Source: Spinacia oleracea (lineage: Eukaryota > Streptophyta > Magnoliopsida > Caryophyllales > Amaranthaceae). Taken from it: a stretch of DNA of 64,000 nucleotides. The notes under the pieces were generated by a model. That model was not told the DNA's origin. It ran no database searches and saw only the letters and a program-made list of their open reading frames with translations. A program made the position numbers and the translations under genes. The stretch spans positions 1,488,001 to 1,552,000 of the forward strand of contig NC_079490.1 of NCBI RefSeq assembly GCF_020520425.1, written 5' to 3'. Shown here one piece after another: positions 44,003 to 56,029 of this stretch (position 1 is its first letter; every line of letters begins with the position of its first letter).

Positions 44003-47000
44003 ATGGAAGTCAATGGAAAGTCTGACTTAAATGTTCCGTTATTGGAAGCTCAGGATAGTGTGACGGTTAACATTTCTCCACCAACTCCATATGACGATAA
44101 GAAGATTAAAACGGCGAAATTCAAGATAAAGGGTATTGAGTGTGGATCTTGCACGACCTCAGTAGAATCTGTGGTAGGGAAGCTTAATGGAGTTGTGACT
44201 GTGGTTGTATCACCAATGGATGGGCAAACTGTTGTCAAATACATGCCAGAGATGGTTGATGTCAGTACCGATTTCTTAACCGTGTCATGGTTTTACGTTA
44301 TTTTTACCTGCTTTGTTGAATTGTAGCTCGACCAATTAGTCTGTTATTGCTTCTTGTCATTTTTCTCCTGTTCTTTTTTGAAGGTGTGAACCAATAGGGA
44401 TCAGATCTTGGCCATCCTGCCTCCCTTCTCAATCTCAGAAGATAGTTGTTGCTGATCTTTTCTTATGTGGCTCTTATCTAACAAAAATTAAGGTGCAAAT
44501 TCTGGAAACAGGATTCATGCTTTAGGAGTGATATACATGTCAACCTAATTACAATAAGTTGATGTCTACTCTAGCTGATACGGTGGCATTTTAATTCGTC
44601 TTGCTAATTAGATAATTACTAATTTTGTCATGTTACTAGTTGTTACATATATTTTCATTTTAATTATTGTTATCATCATTCATGTGCAATTGTGCATAGT
44701 TGGGAATGGGATTGATTCTCTTTTTTGCTGTTCTTTGTAGCCAAAAAGAATAAGAGAAACCGTAGAAAATGCAGGATTTCAAGTTGAAGGTTATCCGGAG
44801 CAAGAAATAGAAGTATGTCGACTGAAAATAAAAGGAATGGCATGCACCAGCTGCTCGGAGTCTGTTGAAAGAGCCCTTTTGGTAGCTGATGGAGTGAAAA
44901 AGGCTGTGGTTGGTCTTTCTCTCGAGGAAGCCAAGGTTCATTTTGACCCAAATGTCACAAACCCCAGCAAAATCATAGAAGCAGTAGAAGATTCTGGTTT
45001 TGAAGCTGATCTTATTAACCCAGGTAATGATGTGAACAAAGTGCACCTAAAGCTTGACGGAGTTCATTCCCTTGAAGATGTTTCGACTATCAGAATTGCT
45101 CTTGAGTTAGCAGTTGGTGTTAATCATGTTGACATTGATATGGAAGGGAAAAAAACCACTGTAAGCTATGATCCTGATGTTACTGGTCCTAGGTCTCTGA
45201 TAAAATGCATCAGAGAGGCTTCTGTCGGTGTAACTTGTTATGATGCGAGCTTGTATGTCCCTCCAAGACAGAGAGATCTGGATCATTGGAATGAGATCCA
45301 AATGTACAGGAATCAGTTCTTATGGAGTTGCCTTTTTTCTGCCCCAGTATTTGTTTTTTCAATGGTACTCCCAATGCTTCCACCTTATGGGGATTGGTTA
45401 GACTACAGGATACACAATATGCTTACTATTGGAATGCTGCTAAGATGTATCCTTTGCGCACCAGTGCAGTTTGTCATCGGACGGAGGTAATATCTTCTTT
45501 TTTATTTTACTTTTATTTGTTTTCTTTAAGAGATTATGCATCTTACAGTGTCTTCATAAACGGCTTTAATAAATCATATTGGATGACATTGTCTTGTCAA
45601 ACACTATTTCTCAGGTTTTACATTGGGGCATATCATGCGTTGAGGAGAAAATCTGCTAATATGGATGTTCTGGTGGCTGTGGGAACAAATGCTGCTTACC
45701 TCTACTCTCTCTACATATTATTTAAAGCTTTGACTTCCAATGACTTTGAAGGGCAAGATTTTTTTGAGACTAGTGCTATGTTAATATCTTTTATACTTTT
45801 GGGCAAGTATTTGGAGATTGTGGCAAAAGGGAAGACGTCAGATGCTTTAGCAAAGTTATCCGAGCTTGCTCCAGATACGGCGTGCTTGGTAACCATAGAC
45901 GGTAATGGAAATGTCACCTCAGAAACAGAAATAAGCACTCAACTCATACAGCGGAATGACTTGTTTAAGATTGTTCCTGGGGAAAAGGTCCCTGTTGATG
46001 GGATTGTTATTGATGGTCAAAGCTATGTAAATGAGAGTATGATCACAGGAGAAGCAGTGCCAGTTGCCAAAAGACCTAGTGATAAGGTATAATATAGTAT
46101 GGTAGGTTGGTTATTGTTTAGTGTCTTTGTATTTTGTAATGCCTCAATGATGGAAACACCTGTTTTCTGCGTGATGTTACAAATAGGTCATTGGTGGGAC
46201 TGTAAATGAGAATGGCTGCATCATAGTAAAGGCCACACATGTCGGGTCAGAGACTGCCCTTTCTCAGATTGTTCAGCTTGTGGAGGCTGCACAGTTGGCC
46301 AGAGCCCCTGTTCAGAAATTGGCTGACCAAATCTCAAGGTTTTTTGTTCCAACTGTAAGTTCATTTGTTCCCATTACCTTAACGTTCTGTTTCTTTCAAA
46401 TATTAAAGTTCGTAAGGAAAATATTAAATCGAATCAGGAAAAGACCTTAAACGTAAAGTCATAAACAATACTCCATAAGTAAATTGTGAGGAATCATCTG
46501 ATCTTTTGTTCAATGGGCATGACTGTATGAGAGACCCTTGCCCACGGCCTATCTAGGTTTCCGTGCTGATAGGACTCCTTACTCCTTAGGAGACCAGGCT
46601 TTCTGTACGAGGAGGATTTGACATTATAGTACTCTTGTTATGTAATATTTGAACTTAGAATATCAACTTTTCTATTGTTTTGTTATTAATTTTGCATATC
46701 AAGGATTTTGGGGTATTTTCTCTTGTTCAAAGTGCTTAATTTGACCATCACTACTGTCCAAATTTCAGGTTGTTGCTGCAGCATTTATTACATGGTTAGC
46801 ATGGTTTGTTACCGGAGTAGCTGGTGTTTATCCAAAACATTGGATCCCAAAAGCCATGGACAAATTTGAACTGGCTCTGCAGTTTGGAATATCTGTTGTT
46901 GTGGTTGCTTGTCCATGTGCTCTGGGACTGGCGACTCCTACTGCTGTCATGGTCGCCACTGGCAAGGGTGCTTCACTAGGTGTGCTCATCAAGGGGGGAT

Positions 47001-50000
47001 CTGCACTTCAAAAGGCGCACAAGGTATACACAGCTTTCATCGGCTTGGTTTTTCATTTGCTTAGGTTATCGTATAGAAGACTTGAAAAAGCATGGTGGCA
47101 GGCCTAGATACTCATACTGTGGAATGTGGATTCATCCATTCTGTTCTGTTTTATTTGATTATATGTCAATGTATTTGTAACTGATATTTTCTAGTCTTTT
47201 GGAGCCATTAAGCCTTTTTTCGTGCTTCACTAGGTGTGCTCATCAAGGGGGGATCTCCACTTTTTTCGTTTCTTTTGCTGCTGTGCATTACTAGTTGAGA
47301 AAGTTCCTTAGTATATGTTAGTTTAAGACGATAGATTCAACTCATAGCATTGACAATTATGCATTCAAATGTCTTGAAAATGTAGCTTGGAAATACGAAG
47401 GTTAAATACTTGAGAATCAGATCCATAGTAAATTTCCTACTCTTTCGTTAAACTGCCCTCTTAAACATATGCCTCTATTCCATAAATATTATATTTATGT
47501 TCTCTTAAATGCAAGCGGAGCTACACAAAATAGGACCTGAATTTTGATTTGTACTAGCATATTTTATCTTTTGGCCTGCAGTAAGAATACATAAAACCAC
47601 TTTATGGATAGTTGGATACTCATATTAAAGGAAAAACTAGATCTCGCAGTGGCATGTTTTCTCAGCATTGTTACCACTTTGCGGGATTATGCTAATTTTG
47701 ATGCAGGATCTTGATAATTTCTGCTGTTGCTTCTGGTTTGATAATATTCCTGTAGGTTAAAGCTGTGGTCTTTGACAAGACAGGAACGTTGACGGTAGGA
47801 AAGCCAGTTGTTGTCAATGCTGTTCTCTTTTCTGGGGTTACACTGGAGGAGTTATGCAACATGACAATTGCCATAGAGGTAAGTGCATTTATTTGGTTGG
47901 TTTACTTGTATGTAGAGTTAGATGCTCGGGGATTATGCATCATGTACTGTGCATGATAATTCAGAAAGTGAACATGCTGTTTCATTTTCAATACTCATCG
48001 TGTTGTGTAACTCTTTAGATGCTAATGATTTAATACTTTGGGGGCGTTTGGTTTGAGTGTCAGTAATGGAATGTATTGGAAACAAATAAGAAGCGGAAAC
48101 GGCAATGATTACCGTTATTGTTTGAATTTGTTTGGTTGAGCTAGTGGAATGCAATCACGTTCGAGAATAAAATTTGACAAAAAGAAGAAGAATATGATAC
48201 ACTACGAAATCAGTACAATGAAGTTAAGGAGTGACATGATATTATGGCTGCCACTGGAAGATGAGAAAGAAAGCTTGAGAAACCAAAAAGGAGAGAGAAC
48301 GTGAGCTGGAAGGTTAAAGAGAAAGAAATAATTTATTAGAGGAGAGTAAGGTAAACTGTTACTTCTGGGGATTGCAAGGTAACAAATGAGAAAGCTAAGA
48401 TTTGTTATCCTCAAGTAACGGATTGGAATACCACTTCATTATACCAATAAAAAAAAGTAACAAATTTTCTTATCTATTTCCGTTTCCGGGCCTCAAAAAA
48501 GACAGACCAAACATGCACTTTATGTATTGGGCATCATTATGATGGAGCTTAAATCACTTTCTTGCTCAGCTACTCTTTTTTTCCAATATATTTGCAGGCA
48601 AACAGTGAGCACCCCTTAGCAAAAGCTGTAGGTGCACACGCTAAGACCTTACGCAAGAAACATCAATCATTGGCTGACCATGTTGAAGATGCAAAGGATT
48701 TTGAGGTGCACCCCGGAGCCGGAGTTGGTGGAAAGGTCGGTGACAAGATAGTTTTGGTGGGAAACAAGAGACTCCTACAAGTTTATAATGTGCCAATCAA
48801 CGATGAGATTAAGGAGTATATCTCAAAAACAGAGAATTTGGCCCGAACTTGCGTGTTAGTTGCCATTGATGGCAAAGTTGGTGGGGCCTTTTCTGTGACT
48901 GATCCAGTGAAGCCAGAGGCAGCTCGTGTCGTTAGATTTCTCCAGTCTATGGGCATCTCAAGCATCATGGTAACTGGTGATAACTGGGGTACTGCAACAG
49001 CAATAGCAAGAGAAGTTGGGATTAATCAAGTTTTTGCCGAAACTGACCCAATTGGAAAAGCTGAGAAGATCAAAGAAATTCAGGTGGGTTTTCTGATTAA
49101 CTTATTCATTGTTTTTTGTGTTTTTCCTTTCATTCCTCTTACGGCCTTCGTGGTGAGTTTATACGTCGGTGTGGCAGTTTAAGTTTTTGTTGCTAAGAAC
49201 TAGGAATCGATGTCAGCATGACCCCAGTTTGAAAACCGTTCCTTTGAAAAGACATGCTTTTCCCTTGGTTTTTTTTCCTACCCTTGAACAAAATTTTCAA
49301 ACCAGTGGATGTCGCTAGCTTAGATGGTAAAGTCTTGAGCGGGTATAATCCAAAATCTGTGATCTAATCCCATCTACCTAAAACAAAGTTCTCAATTCAA
49401 AGGACAGTGATGATAGTAAAAGTGGATGTCGGGATGAAAAAGTGTAGAATGTGTAAGAAAAAACCAATCATGATTTATGAAAAAGTGAGAAAAGTGTATG
49501 TCCAAAAATAAAAAGTGGACACTTATTAGAGCATCAACATTCATGGGATTTCACCCTTCCCATTTGAGAAAAAATGGAAAAGGGAGGGTTCCCATGAATG
49601 TGAGATGTATCTCATAATCATAAAAGAAATGGGGAGGTAAATAATATGGGAAGCATCCAATAAACTAGTGGTCCCCAAGCATGACCCACTACCAAATTAC
49701 AAATCTTATTATTTAAGTATTTATTTGTTCCAATGATAAAAATTATCATCGACATCAGCGCGATTAATGATTAAATTAACGATCAAATAGCAATTAACGA
49801 TTAAATTAGTGTAATTAAAAATTCCGCTTTTTTTAACGTACTACAATTAATTATTTAATCCGATTAATTAAATGGTAATTACTTAATTATAATTAACAAA
49901 TTTTGATTTGGTAATAACAAATCTTATTTATTAGAAAAGGTAGTGGGGTATGGAAAAGTAGGAGAGAGAAGGTAAATGGGGAGGTTAATGAATGTAGGTA

Positions 50001-50934
50001 TGAAATTGTGAAATGGGAAGGTTATGTGATAAAGTTAGTGGAAAGTGATGTGGACCAATGAGATGAGGGGAGAGAAAGTCATGGGTTCCCCATGAGTGTT
50101 GATGCTCTTAGGGATTCCCAATTTAGAATTATGGACACTTATTTAGGAATGGAGTTTGGTATTCACAAGTCAAAGGTAAATGTTTGTTTTGGTGGGTAAA
50201 ACTCATTAAATGAGTTGAAGTTACCATTTTACCCTTAGTATTGTCTTAGAAAGCCTCGTGGAAGGTGTAGGTTCTAAGGGTTGGCAATCTCTGACCCGAC
50301 CTGGTAACCCGATTGAACCCAACATGAAGTTACTGAGAGAAACCCGAATTTGATCTGAACCGAACCCGAATTACCTGAAATCGACCCGATTTGACCCATT
50401 TATCATATTTTGTAGTAATATTAAGCTTTACAATATTTCTGATATTTTTTTGACACAACCCGAAAACAAACCCGAACCTGACCCAGTGACCTGAATTGCC
50501 ACCCCCTCGTTCTAACTATTTGCTGTTTCCGACATTTTCAGATGAAAGGCGTAACAGTGGCAATGGTGGGAGACGGGATTAACGATTCCCCCGCCTTAGT
50601 TGCAGCTGATGTCGGAATGGCAATAGGCGCTGGCACTAACGTTGCTATTGAGGCAGCTGATATAGTTCTCATCAAGAGCAACCTAGAAGACGTGGTGACA
50701 GCCATCGATCTATCTCGAAAGACAATGTCCAAGATCCGGCTAAATTACGTGTGGGCCCTCGGCTATAATGTCTTAGCCATGCCAATTGCTGCTGGAATTT
50801 TATTCCCCTTCACCGGGATTCGGCTTCCGCCTTGGGTTGCTGGTGCTTGTATGGCTGCTTCATCTGTTAGTGTGGTCTGTTCTTCTCTTTTGTTGCAGTC
50901 ATACAAGAAGCCTCTGAATGTTGAAAGAATTTGA
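44003..50934 (+). CDS. HMA5: Copper-transporting P1B-type ATPase, HMA5-like
   Basis: Eight exons, 966 aa: 44003-44260, 44741-45486, 45615-46086, 46187-46354, 46769-47023, 47756-47878, 48598-49083, 50542-50934. All borders are GT-AG and in phase. HMA5-type pumps export Cu(I) from the cytosol at the expense of ATP and act in copper detoxification. Metal-binding domains carry CGSC (47-50) and CTSC (121-124); a third HMA-like fold near 180-250 lacks a CxxC. Then TGEAVPVAK at 479 (actuator), CPC at 596-598 in the transport helix, DKTGT at 640 (phosphorylated Asp), SEHPLA at 677 (nucleotide site), TGDNWGTA near 800, GDGINDSP at 846, and YN and MAASS in the last helices as in P1B-1 copper pumps. All catalytic motifs are intact and length is near the roughly 995 aa I recall for Arabidopsis. 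Introns 6 and 7 contain MITEs. Confidence 0.95.
48041..48515. mobile_element. Possible MITE in HMA5-like intron 6
   Basis: Starts GGGGCGTTTGGTTTGAGTG and ends AGACAGACCAAACATGC, imperfect inverted termini, flanked by related TACTTTG and CACTTTAT sequences. No internal coding. Superfamily unclear. Confidence 0.45.
49305..49400 (+). mobile_element. Possible SINE fragment in HMA5-like intron 7
   Basis: GCTAGCTTAGATGGTAAAGT resembles a tRNA A box and TGTGATCTAATCCCATC a weak B box at about the right spacing. No poly-A tail or target duplication could be defined. Confidence 0.35.
49529..50107. mobile_element. PIF/Harbinger-type MITE in HMA5-like intron 7
   Basis: 579 bp with termini GAGCATCAACATTCATGGG and CCCATGAGTGTTGATGCTC, flanked by TTA on both sides (49526-49528 and 50108-50110). 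It appears inserted inside another repeat, because GTGGACACTTATT lies just before it and ATGGACACTTATTTAGG shortly after. Confidence 0.85.
50275..50513. mobile_element. Small hAT-like element in HMA5-like intron 7
   Basis: Starts GGGTTGGCAATCTCTGACCC and ends GACCTGAATTGCCACCCC; the inverted ends (GGTTGGCAAT/ATTGCCACCC) are shared with 56030-56270. Flanks GGTTCTAA and GTTCTAAC resemble a shifted 8-bp duplication. The interior is ACCCGA-type repeat sequence. Confidence 0.6.
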
Positions 50935-50944
50935 TGGCTGACAG

Positions 50945-51030
50945 TAGACCTGTTCAATGGGCTGGGGGCCCATCAATAGCCCGGTTAATTCTGGCACGGC
51001 CTGGCCCTAACCCGGCCCGATGAACAGGTC
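50945..51030. mobile_element. Very short hAT-like insertion in HMA5 3' UTR
   Basis: About 85 bp between TAGACCTGTTCAATGGG and CCCGATGAACAGGTC, inverted ends, flanked by GCTGACAG and TCTGACAC. The duplicated 3' end downstream lacks it, so the piece was probably inserted after, or only in, this copy. Confidence 0.5.
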
Positions 51031-51369
51031 TGACACACCATCCTCAATATCATGGCATAACTTGTACATAGATTTTTATTGCAGAAGTGGAATCTATGAC
51101 CACTATTTATCACACATTCCTGCAATCTCAGTAGAGCACAGTTTTGTAGGCTATATCTTAGACCGATCATCTTGAGCCCGGCTCGGAAAATAGCGGGTTT
51201 TAGTCAGAATTTCTAGGCCCGTTTTCTGGGCCTCATTTAACCCGTCCCAATTTTGATTTTTTTGGGTGGATTTTGGGCAACTAAAAAATGAAATTTTAGT
51301 TATAAAATTGGCCACGGCCTGAAAATGGCCTGAAAAGCCCTCTATTTTTTACACGAAATAGCGGCTTTT

Positions 51370-51525
51370 GGCTGCTTCATCTGCTAGTGTGGTCTGTTCT
51401 TCTCTTTTGTTGCAGTCATATAAGAAGCCTCTGAATGTTGAAAGAATTTGATGGATGTCTATCACACCATGTTCAATGTTCTTGGAATAACTTGTACATA
51501 GAGATTTTTATTGCAGAAGTGTAAA
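51370..51525 (+). pseudogene. Duplicated 3' end of the HMA5-like gene
   Basis: Repeats 50853-51085: the last 25 or so codons ([17 protein letters not shown] ... stop) and part of the 3' UTR (TAACTTGTACATAGA, TTATTGCAGAAGTG). One codon differs (ASAS for ASSV-type). It lacks upstream exons, so it is a non-functional tail duplication. Between the two copies lies a GCCCGGC-type repeat (51140-51369) related to 56620-56830. Confidence 0.85.
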
Positions 51526-52640
51526 AAAGTATGTTCAATTCATTTATGACCATTATTAAGAAGAGCACAGTTTTGTAGGCTATGGCTATATCTATTCAAT
51601 AATAAAGTTTTGTAGGGTGTTTTTTTTTTTAAAAGGAAAAGTAACTCATTAATAAATAGTTTATGTCATCTACAAGAGAAATATAGATTTGACAAATACA
51701 TGACACATTGAATCAAACAAATGCTTCTTTCATCAAAACTACGATCGTTGGATAGATCTTGCATGGTAAGCTATATCTATTTAATAATACTCTTCTCGTG
51801 AGTCTCGTTCTTCGTCCGCAAATAATAAAATAATAGACAACGTGATTGACATAAATAAAAGTGTCCAACATATCACAATATCAATTACAACGATTTAAAC
51901 GCATGTGAACTTTAAAGATCAATATTGTGAAGTACTCTGTATTCAATATCTTTAGCCCTCATTTATGGGAATCCATACGCAGATAATCAAATAATAGACT
52001 AAGGATTGACATAATTGAAAATGTTCAACGTATCATAATATAAATTACAACAATTTTATATGCAGTTACACTTTAAAAATCCAAAATACGAAAATATGCA
52101 ACATCAATTAGCCTTCATTTCATGAGAATAATTTGCTTGTATTGGTTTGGCTATGTTTTTATTTTTAGATGTAAGATCCACTTCAACATGCACAAAGTTC
52201 AAGCTCAAAAGCACCTATACTAAAATCAAGCTCAAGGCTATCTTTGCAGAGAAGAATGAATAAATGCACACTTAGTAGACTAAAAGTTAAATCGAAAATA
52301 CAGAAAATATTGTACTTTGTATAAACTTTAGGAATATAACGCACAAATTTTGCATGCATGTAACTATGTAAATAAGCCAAATTACTCAAATACAATCTAT
52401 AATCAAACTCAATAATAACCCCAACCTTTGACTTTTTTTCCCTGAATAGTAACATTGGTCAATTAAAGAATGGTGCACTGACTAAAACTACGATCAACAC
52501 GCGTTTTTTAAAACTACGATTAACGAGAGTCGAGAAGCTCTTACCTTATAGGCTTATAGCGTGTTTGAAAACTATTACTCCATATATTATTTGACGAATA
52601 AACTTAAAAACTCAACGGCATTGCATGAAAAACCCGTAAT
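51526..52640. other. AT-rich spacer
   Basis: No supported gene. A diverged direct duplication is visible (about 51830-51960 and 51990-52100: AATAATAGAC...GATTGACATAA, CCAACATATCACAATAT). Confidence 0.45.
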
Positions 52641-53330
52641 TATGCGATTTTCTCGTGTTTCGTGAGTCCAAAAGACCAAAACGTTTTCAATTTTTTAATT
52701 TCCCTTTTAAGAAATTCCGGTCAGTCCAAGAACCTATCGGCAGCCTGCCCCAATTTCCTGCCCCGTATTCAGGTGCTTTCCACTTTGTGTCCCAAAGTTG
52801 TGGAACATCCTTTCTTCTTCACTTCTCCTTTCATTTGATCTTCATTCAATTCTCTCTCTTTCTCTCAAACCCCAGAAACATCTGCTGACATACTATTAAG
52901 GGTAAGTTCAACCTTATTAATCACTCCCAAAATAGTATTAATTTCTGCTCTAAAGTTTGGTAATCTATAGATTGTTTCTATTGATTTAGCTTTTGTTGAT
53001 TGTTTGTGCACTAACTTAGCTCAAATCCCGGAAGAAACTGTACTGTGTTTGTGCTATTATGTTCTGTAATTTGTAAGATTGTGTGAATTTGTAAACCCTA
53101 GGATGAATTACTGCGGAATTGAGTTCTTTTTTAAGCTGCAATCAAATTCATAGGTTGTGTTCCTTTCTGGGGTTCTTTTGTTCTTTGATATTTTCTGGGT
53201 ATTGAAGATAGGGTTTGAATTTAGGGGGGGTTATGGAATTTGTACTGTCTAGTTGAGTTCTTGATTAAGGGAGATTGATTTTGCATTTGGGTTCTTGGAA
53301 TTTGATCTTTAGGGATACGTTCATATTGAG
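52641..53330 (+). promoter_or_regulatory. Leader of trihelix gene with 5' UTR intron
   Basis: First leader exon ends TATTAAG|G then GTAAGTTC (donor at 52902); acceptor is TTTGATCTTTAG at 53312, 18 bp before the ATG. The leader exon is CT-rich (TCTCTCTTTCTCTC), as in many plant 5' UTRs. An open frame across it (52655-52888) is not a convincing protein. Confidence 0.65.
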
Positions 53331-54683
53331 ATGGATAGGTCGGGTTTAGGAGGCGGGTTTTTATCCGGATCCAATGTTCGATTACTGGATATGGAAATGC
53401 CGGTGGATAAGCTCCAACAAACTCAGATGGGTCATCAATTAATGACCCATCAATCTCTTGAATTACATCCCTTAAACATGATGAGTAGTATTGAAAATGA
53501 GCACCCGTTAGGGTTTATAGAGGCGAAAGGGTTATCGTTGAAGGGTATGTCTATGGATTTCGGTAAAGGGAAGGGAATATCTCTTAATAATAATACTTCT
53601 AGTGAAGATGATGAACCAAGTTATTATACAGGGGATGATGTAAATGGTGAAAATTGTTGTTTGGTTAAAGATACAAAGGAATCACCGTGGCAAAGGATGA
53701 AGTGGACCGATAACATAATTAGGCTTCTAATAGCAGTTGTTGCTTCTGTTGGGGATGAGGGAATGTTTGAAGCTAAAGATGGTTTAAAGAGGAAATCTGG
53801 AATGTTGTTGCAGAAAAAGGGGAAATGGAAAATGGTCTCAAATATCATGATTAGTAAAGGTTGTTGTGTTTCTCCTCAACAATGTGAGGACAAGTTCAAT
53901 GACTTGAATAAAAGATACAAGAAGTTGAATGACATTCTCGGTAGGGGAACTAGTTGCCAAGTGGTGGAAAAGCCGTGTTTGATGGATGCAATGCCGCATT
54001 TGACAGAAAAGGCGAAGGATGAGGTGAAGAAGATTTTGAGTTCGAAACATTTGTTTTATCGAGAAATGTGCGCGTTTCATAATGGTCAGAGAATACCGGG
54101 ATGTCACGACATTGATTTACAGGCTCATTTATTGCCTCAGCCAAATGAGAACAACAATGCTTCTGAGATCCATGAAGCTGATGAAAATTATGAGTCAGAA
54201 AGTGATGATGACTCGTATGAAGATGATGATGAGAAGAATTTTGATACCAAATCTGTGAGAATTGAGGGATGTTTTGCAAAAAGCAGCATGAATGGAGGAA
54301 GCAACACTAACTTCCCTTTAATGGAGACAATGTTTCAGGATGTTGCAAAGTCACCGTTAGAACAAAGATCGTTGATTCAGCAGCAAATGTGGCAACTTGA
54401 GGTGCAGAAGGTTAAGTTGCAGGGTGAAGCACTTGAACTTGAGAAACAGCGGCTTAAATGGTTGAGATTTCGAAGCAAGAAAGATAGAGAGATTGAGAGA
54501 TTGAGGTTGGAGAATGAAAGGGGGAAACTTGAGAATGATCGGATGGTTTTGTTGCTTAAACAGAAGGAAATGATGCTAGGTATGCCAAAGTCAGATACAT
54601 TGTTGGAGCCCATTTCCCTTAGCATTGATAGACTCCAAGGTAGAGATGGAAATCATGGAATAAAAGCAGATAGGCATCTGTAA
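53331..54683 (+). CDS. Trihelix / SANT-like DNA-binding transcription factor
   Basis: Single coding exon, 450 aa. Residues about 118-205 fit a trihelix (MYB/SANT-like) DNA-binding domain: WQRMKWTDNIIRLLIAVVAS begins the first helix, GKWKMVSNIM the second, and CEDKFNDLNKRYKKLNDIL the third. A strongly acidic tract (ESESDDDSYEDDDE) follows at about 287-302, then a Gln-rich start and a long charged coiled coil at about 345-415 (LEKQRLKWLRFRSKKDREIE), suited to dimerisation. The N-terminal 110 residues are low in similarity to anything I know. Related plant proteins are annotated only as nuclear DNA-binding factors; the exact subfamily and targets cannot be told from sequence. Confidence 0.85.
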   Translation: MDRSGLGGGFLSGSNVRLLDMEMPVDKLQQTQMGHQLMTHQSLELHPLNMMSSIENEHPLGFIEAKGLSLKGMSMDFGKGKGISLNNNTSSEDDEPSYYTGDDVNGENCCLVKDTKESPWQRMKWTDNIIRLLIAVVASVGDEGMFEAKDGLKRKSGMLLQKKGKWKMVSNIMISKGCCVSPQQCEDKFNDLNKRYKKLNDILGRGTSCQVVEKPCLMDAMPHLTEKAKDEVKKILSSKHLFYREMCAFHNGQRIPGCHDIDLQAHLLPQPNENNNASEIHEADENYESESDDDSYEDDDEKNFDTKSVRIEGCFAKSSMNGGSNTNFPLMETMFQDVAKSPLEQRSLIQQQMWQLEVQKVKLQGEALELEKQRLKWLRFRSKKDREIERLRLENERGKLENDRMVLLLKQKEMMLGMPKSDTLLEPISLSIDRLQGRDGNHGIKADRHL

Positions 54684-55459
54684 CAGCTAAAGGAAATAGG
54701 TCAGTTTTTCTTACTGATACATTGTATGTATACCACTTGATTTTGTACAAGCATAATCTCGATCTGACATGGAGAGTTTTGTGTAATGCTGTTGAATTTT
54801 GATCTTCCTAAAATTCACTTTTGAGAGTTGAGGAACTAGCTTATATTCTACTTTTGCTGAGATTAATATATTCTCTGTTGAAATTTGTTTCTCATTTACT
54901 CTCTTATCAGGATGTTGTTTGGCTGGTTATGTTGAAACTATGAAAGATCTTGACTTTTCTGCTTTTTCTTAGTAATAGTATTCTTAATAATGTATCTTCG
55001 TTTACCATAGAAGGGTCTTGGTTAGCTGGTTGGAAATATTATTGTATCATGTTGCTAAGAATTTTCTTTTTTTTTTGTGGCTGATTAAGGTGCTTCACTT
55101 TAACTTCACAAATCTCATCTGTGTATGTGTTTGTGTTGTCAAGAACTGTTCTTAATTTATCTTTATAGCAATGCCGAGTATGTTGTTTCGTGTGTTCAGA
55201 TAGGAAATTACAGTTTGAAAATTTAGTGCAAGGGTGCATGAGTAAGCATATTTCCGAAAGGAAGTTATTCGCTACTGTAGCAATCATTTTATGTTTGATA
55301 AAAAGAAATACACACACCCTTATAAGAGGGATCAGTATTAATGGTATTGTAGAAATTGAGGATCTAACAGAAATTTGAGGCTTCACATTTTCCAAACTTA
55401 CATTAAGGTGGAATGATTTCTACTGACTTGATGACATAAGTAAACTGTAAACATGATCT
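54684..55459. other. Trihelix gene 3' region and spacer
   Basis: 3' UTR and flanking DNA; probably contains a spliced or alternative 3' UTR. No further gene supported. Confidence 0.4.
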
Positions 55460-55627
55460 TTTTTTTTGGTGTTAGCACCCGGTTCACCCTTAGGGCTAAT
55501 CCGGATTCGGGGCGAGTTCTGGGTGGATAGGTTCTAGTCCCCTCCCAATTGTTGTTGCGGGGGATCGAACACGAGTTCTCCCTACCAAGTTCAGCCCCAA
55601 TCACCACTGAACCAACAAGCAATTGGT
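55460..55627 (-). mobile_element. tRNA-derived SINE with perfect target duplication
   Basis: On the minus strand: A-box-like GGTTCAGTGGTGATTGG, B box GTGTTCGATCCCC about 40 bp on, and a terminal A-run. The 12-bp sequence TAAACATGATCT lies on both sides (55448-55459 and 55628-55639). 168 bp; the promoter boxes, A-tail and long exact duplication are the marks of a plant SINE mobilised by a LINE machinery. Confidence 0.9.
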
Positions 55628-55639
55628 TAAACATGATCT

Positions 55640-56029
55640 AATTGCACGAACTAAACTTGAGCATTTTGGTGATGTTGTGCCGCTTTCTTTGGCTTCTGTA
55701 TCTTCATGTCTCTTAATTCTTTCATTGACTGCATGTAGCTGATGAACCATTTTATGTGTTCTGTCTTCTTATGTCTTCAGTATTTCTCAGTGTGTATTAT
55801 CTTGTTTTGATTAGTAAAGGCAGGTTGCTTTCTAATGATCTGATTTCCTAAACCTGGAAATGGATTTAGGTAGAAAGATTTACGAATGGCATCCTTATTT
55901 CGCAGCTCAAATGTGTGAGTGACCGTATGCATTTTGAAACTGTGTCTTGGTCTTCTTTACATTGTTTTGCGAGTCTGTATGATTGCTCAACATCTAGGCA
56001 ACGGGGGGAAAATGTCGATATTGCCACAA
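55640..56029. other. Spacer
   Basis: No gene or clear mobile-element terminus seen. Confidence 0.4.

Noticed and set aside
44660-45046. Minus-strand frames over HMA5 exon 2
   Set aside because: Antisense shadows of a clearly conserved exon.
55039-55395. 118-codon minus-strand frame downstream of the trihelix gene
   Set aside because: AT-rich, no domain or family match, ends in a Lys run from a poly-T tract.
55460-55627. tRNA gene
   Set aside because: A and B boxes present, but no cloverleaf acceptor stem; the A-tail and target duplication identify a SINE.
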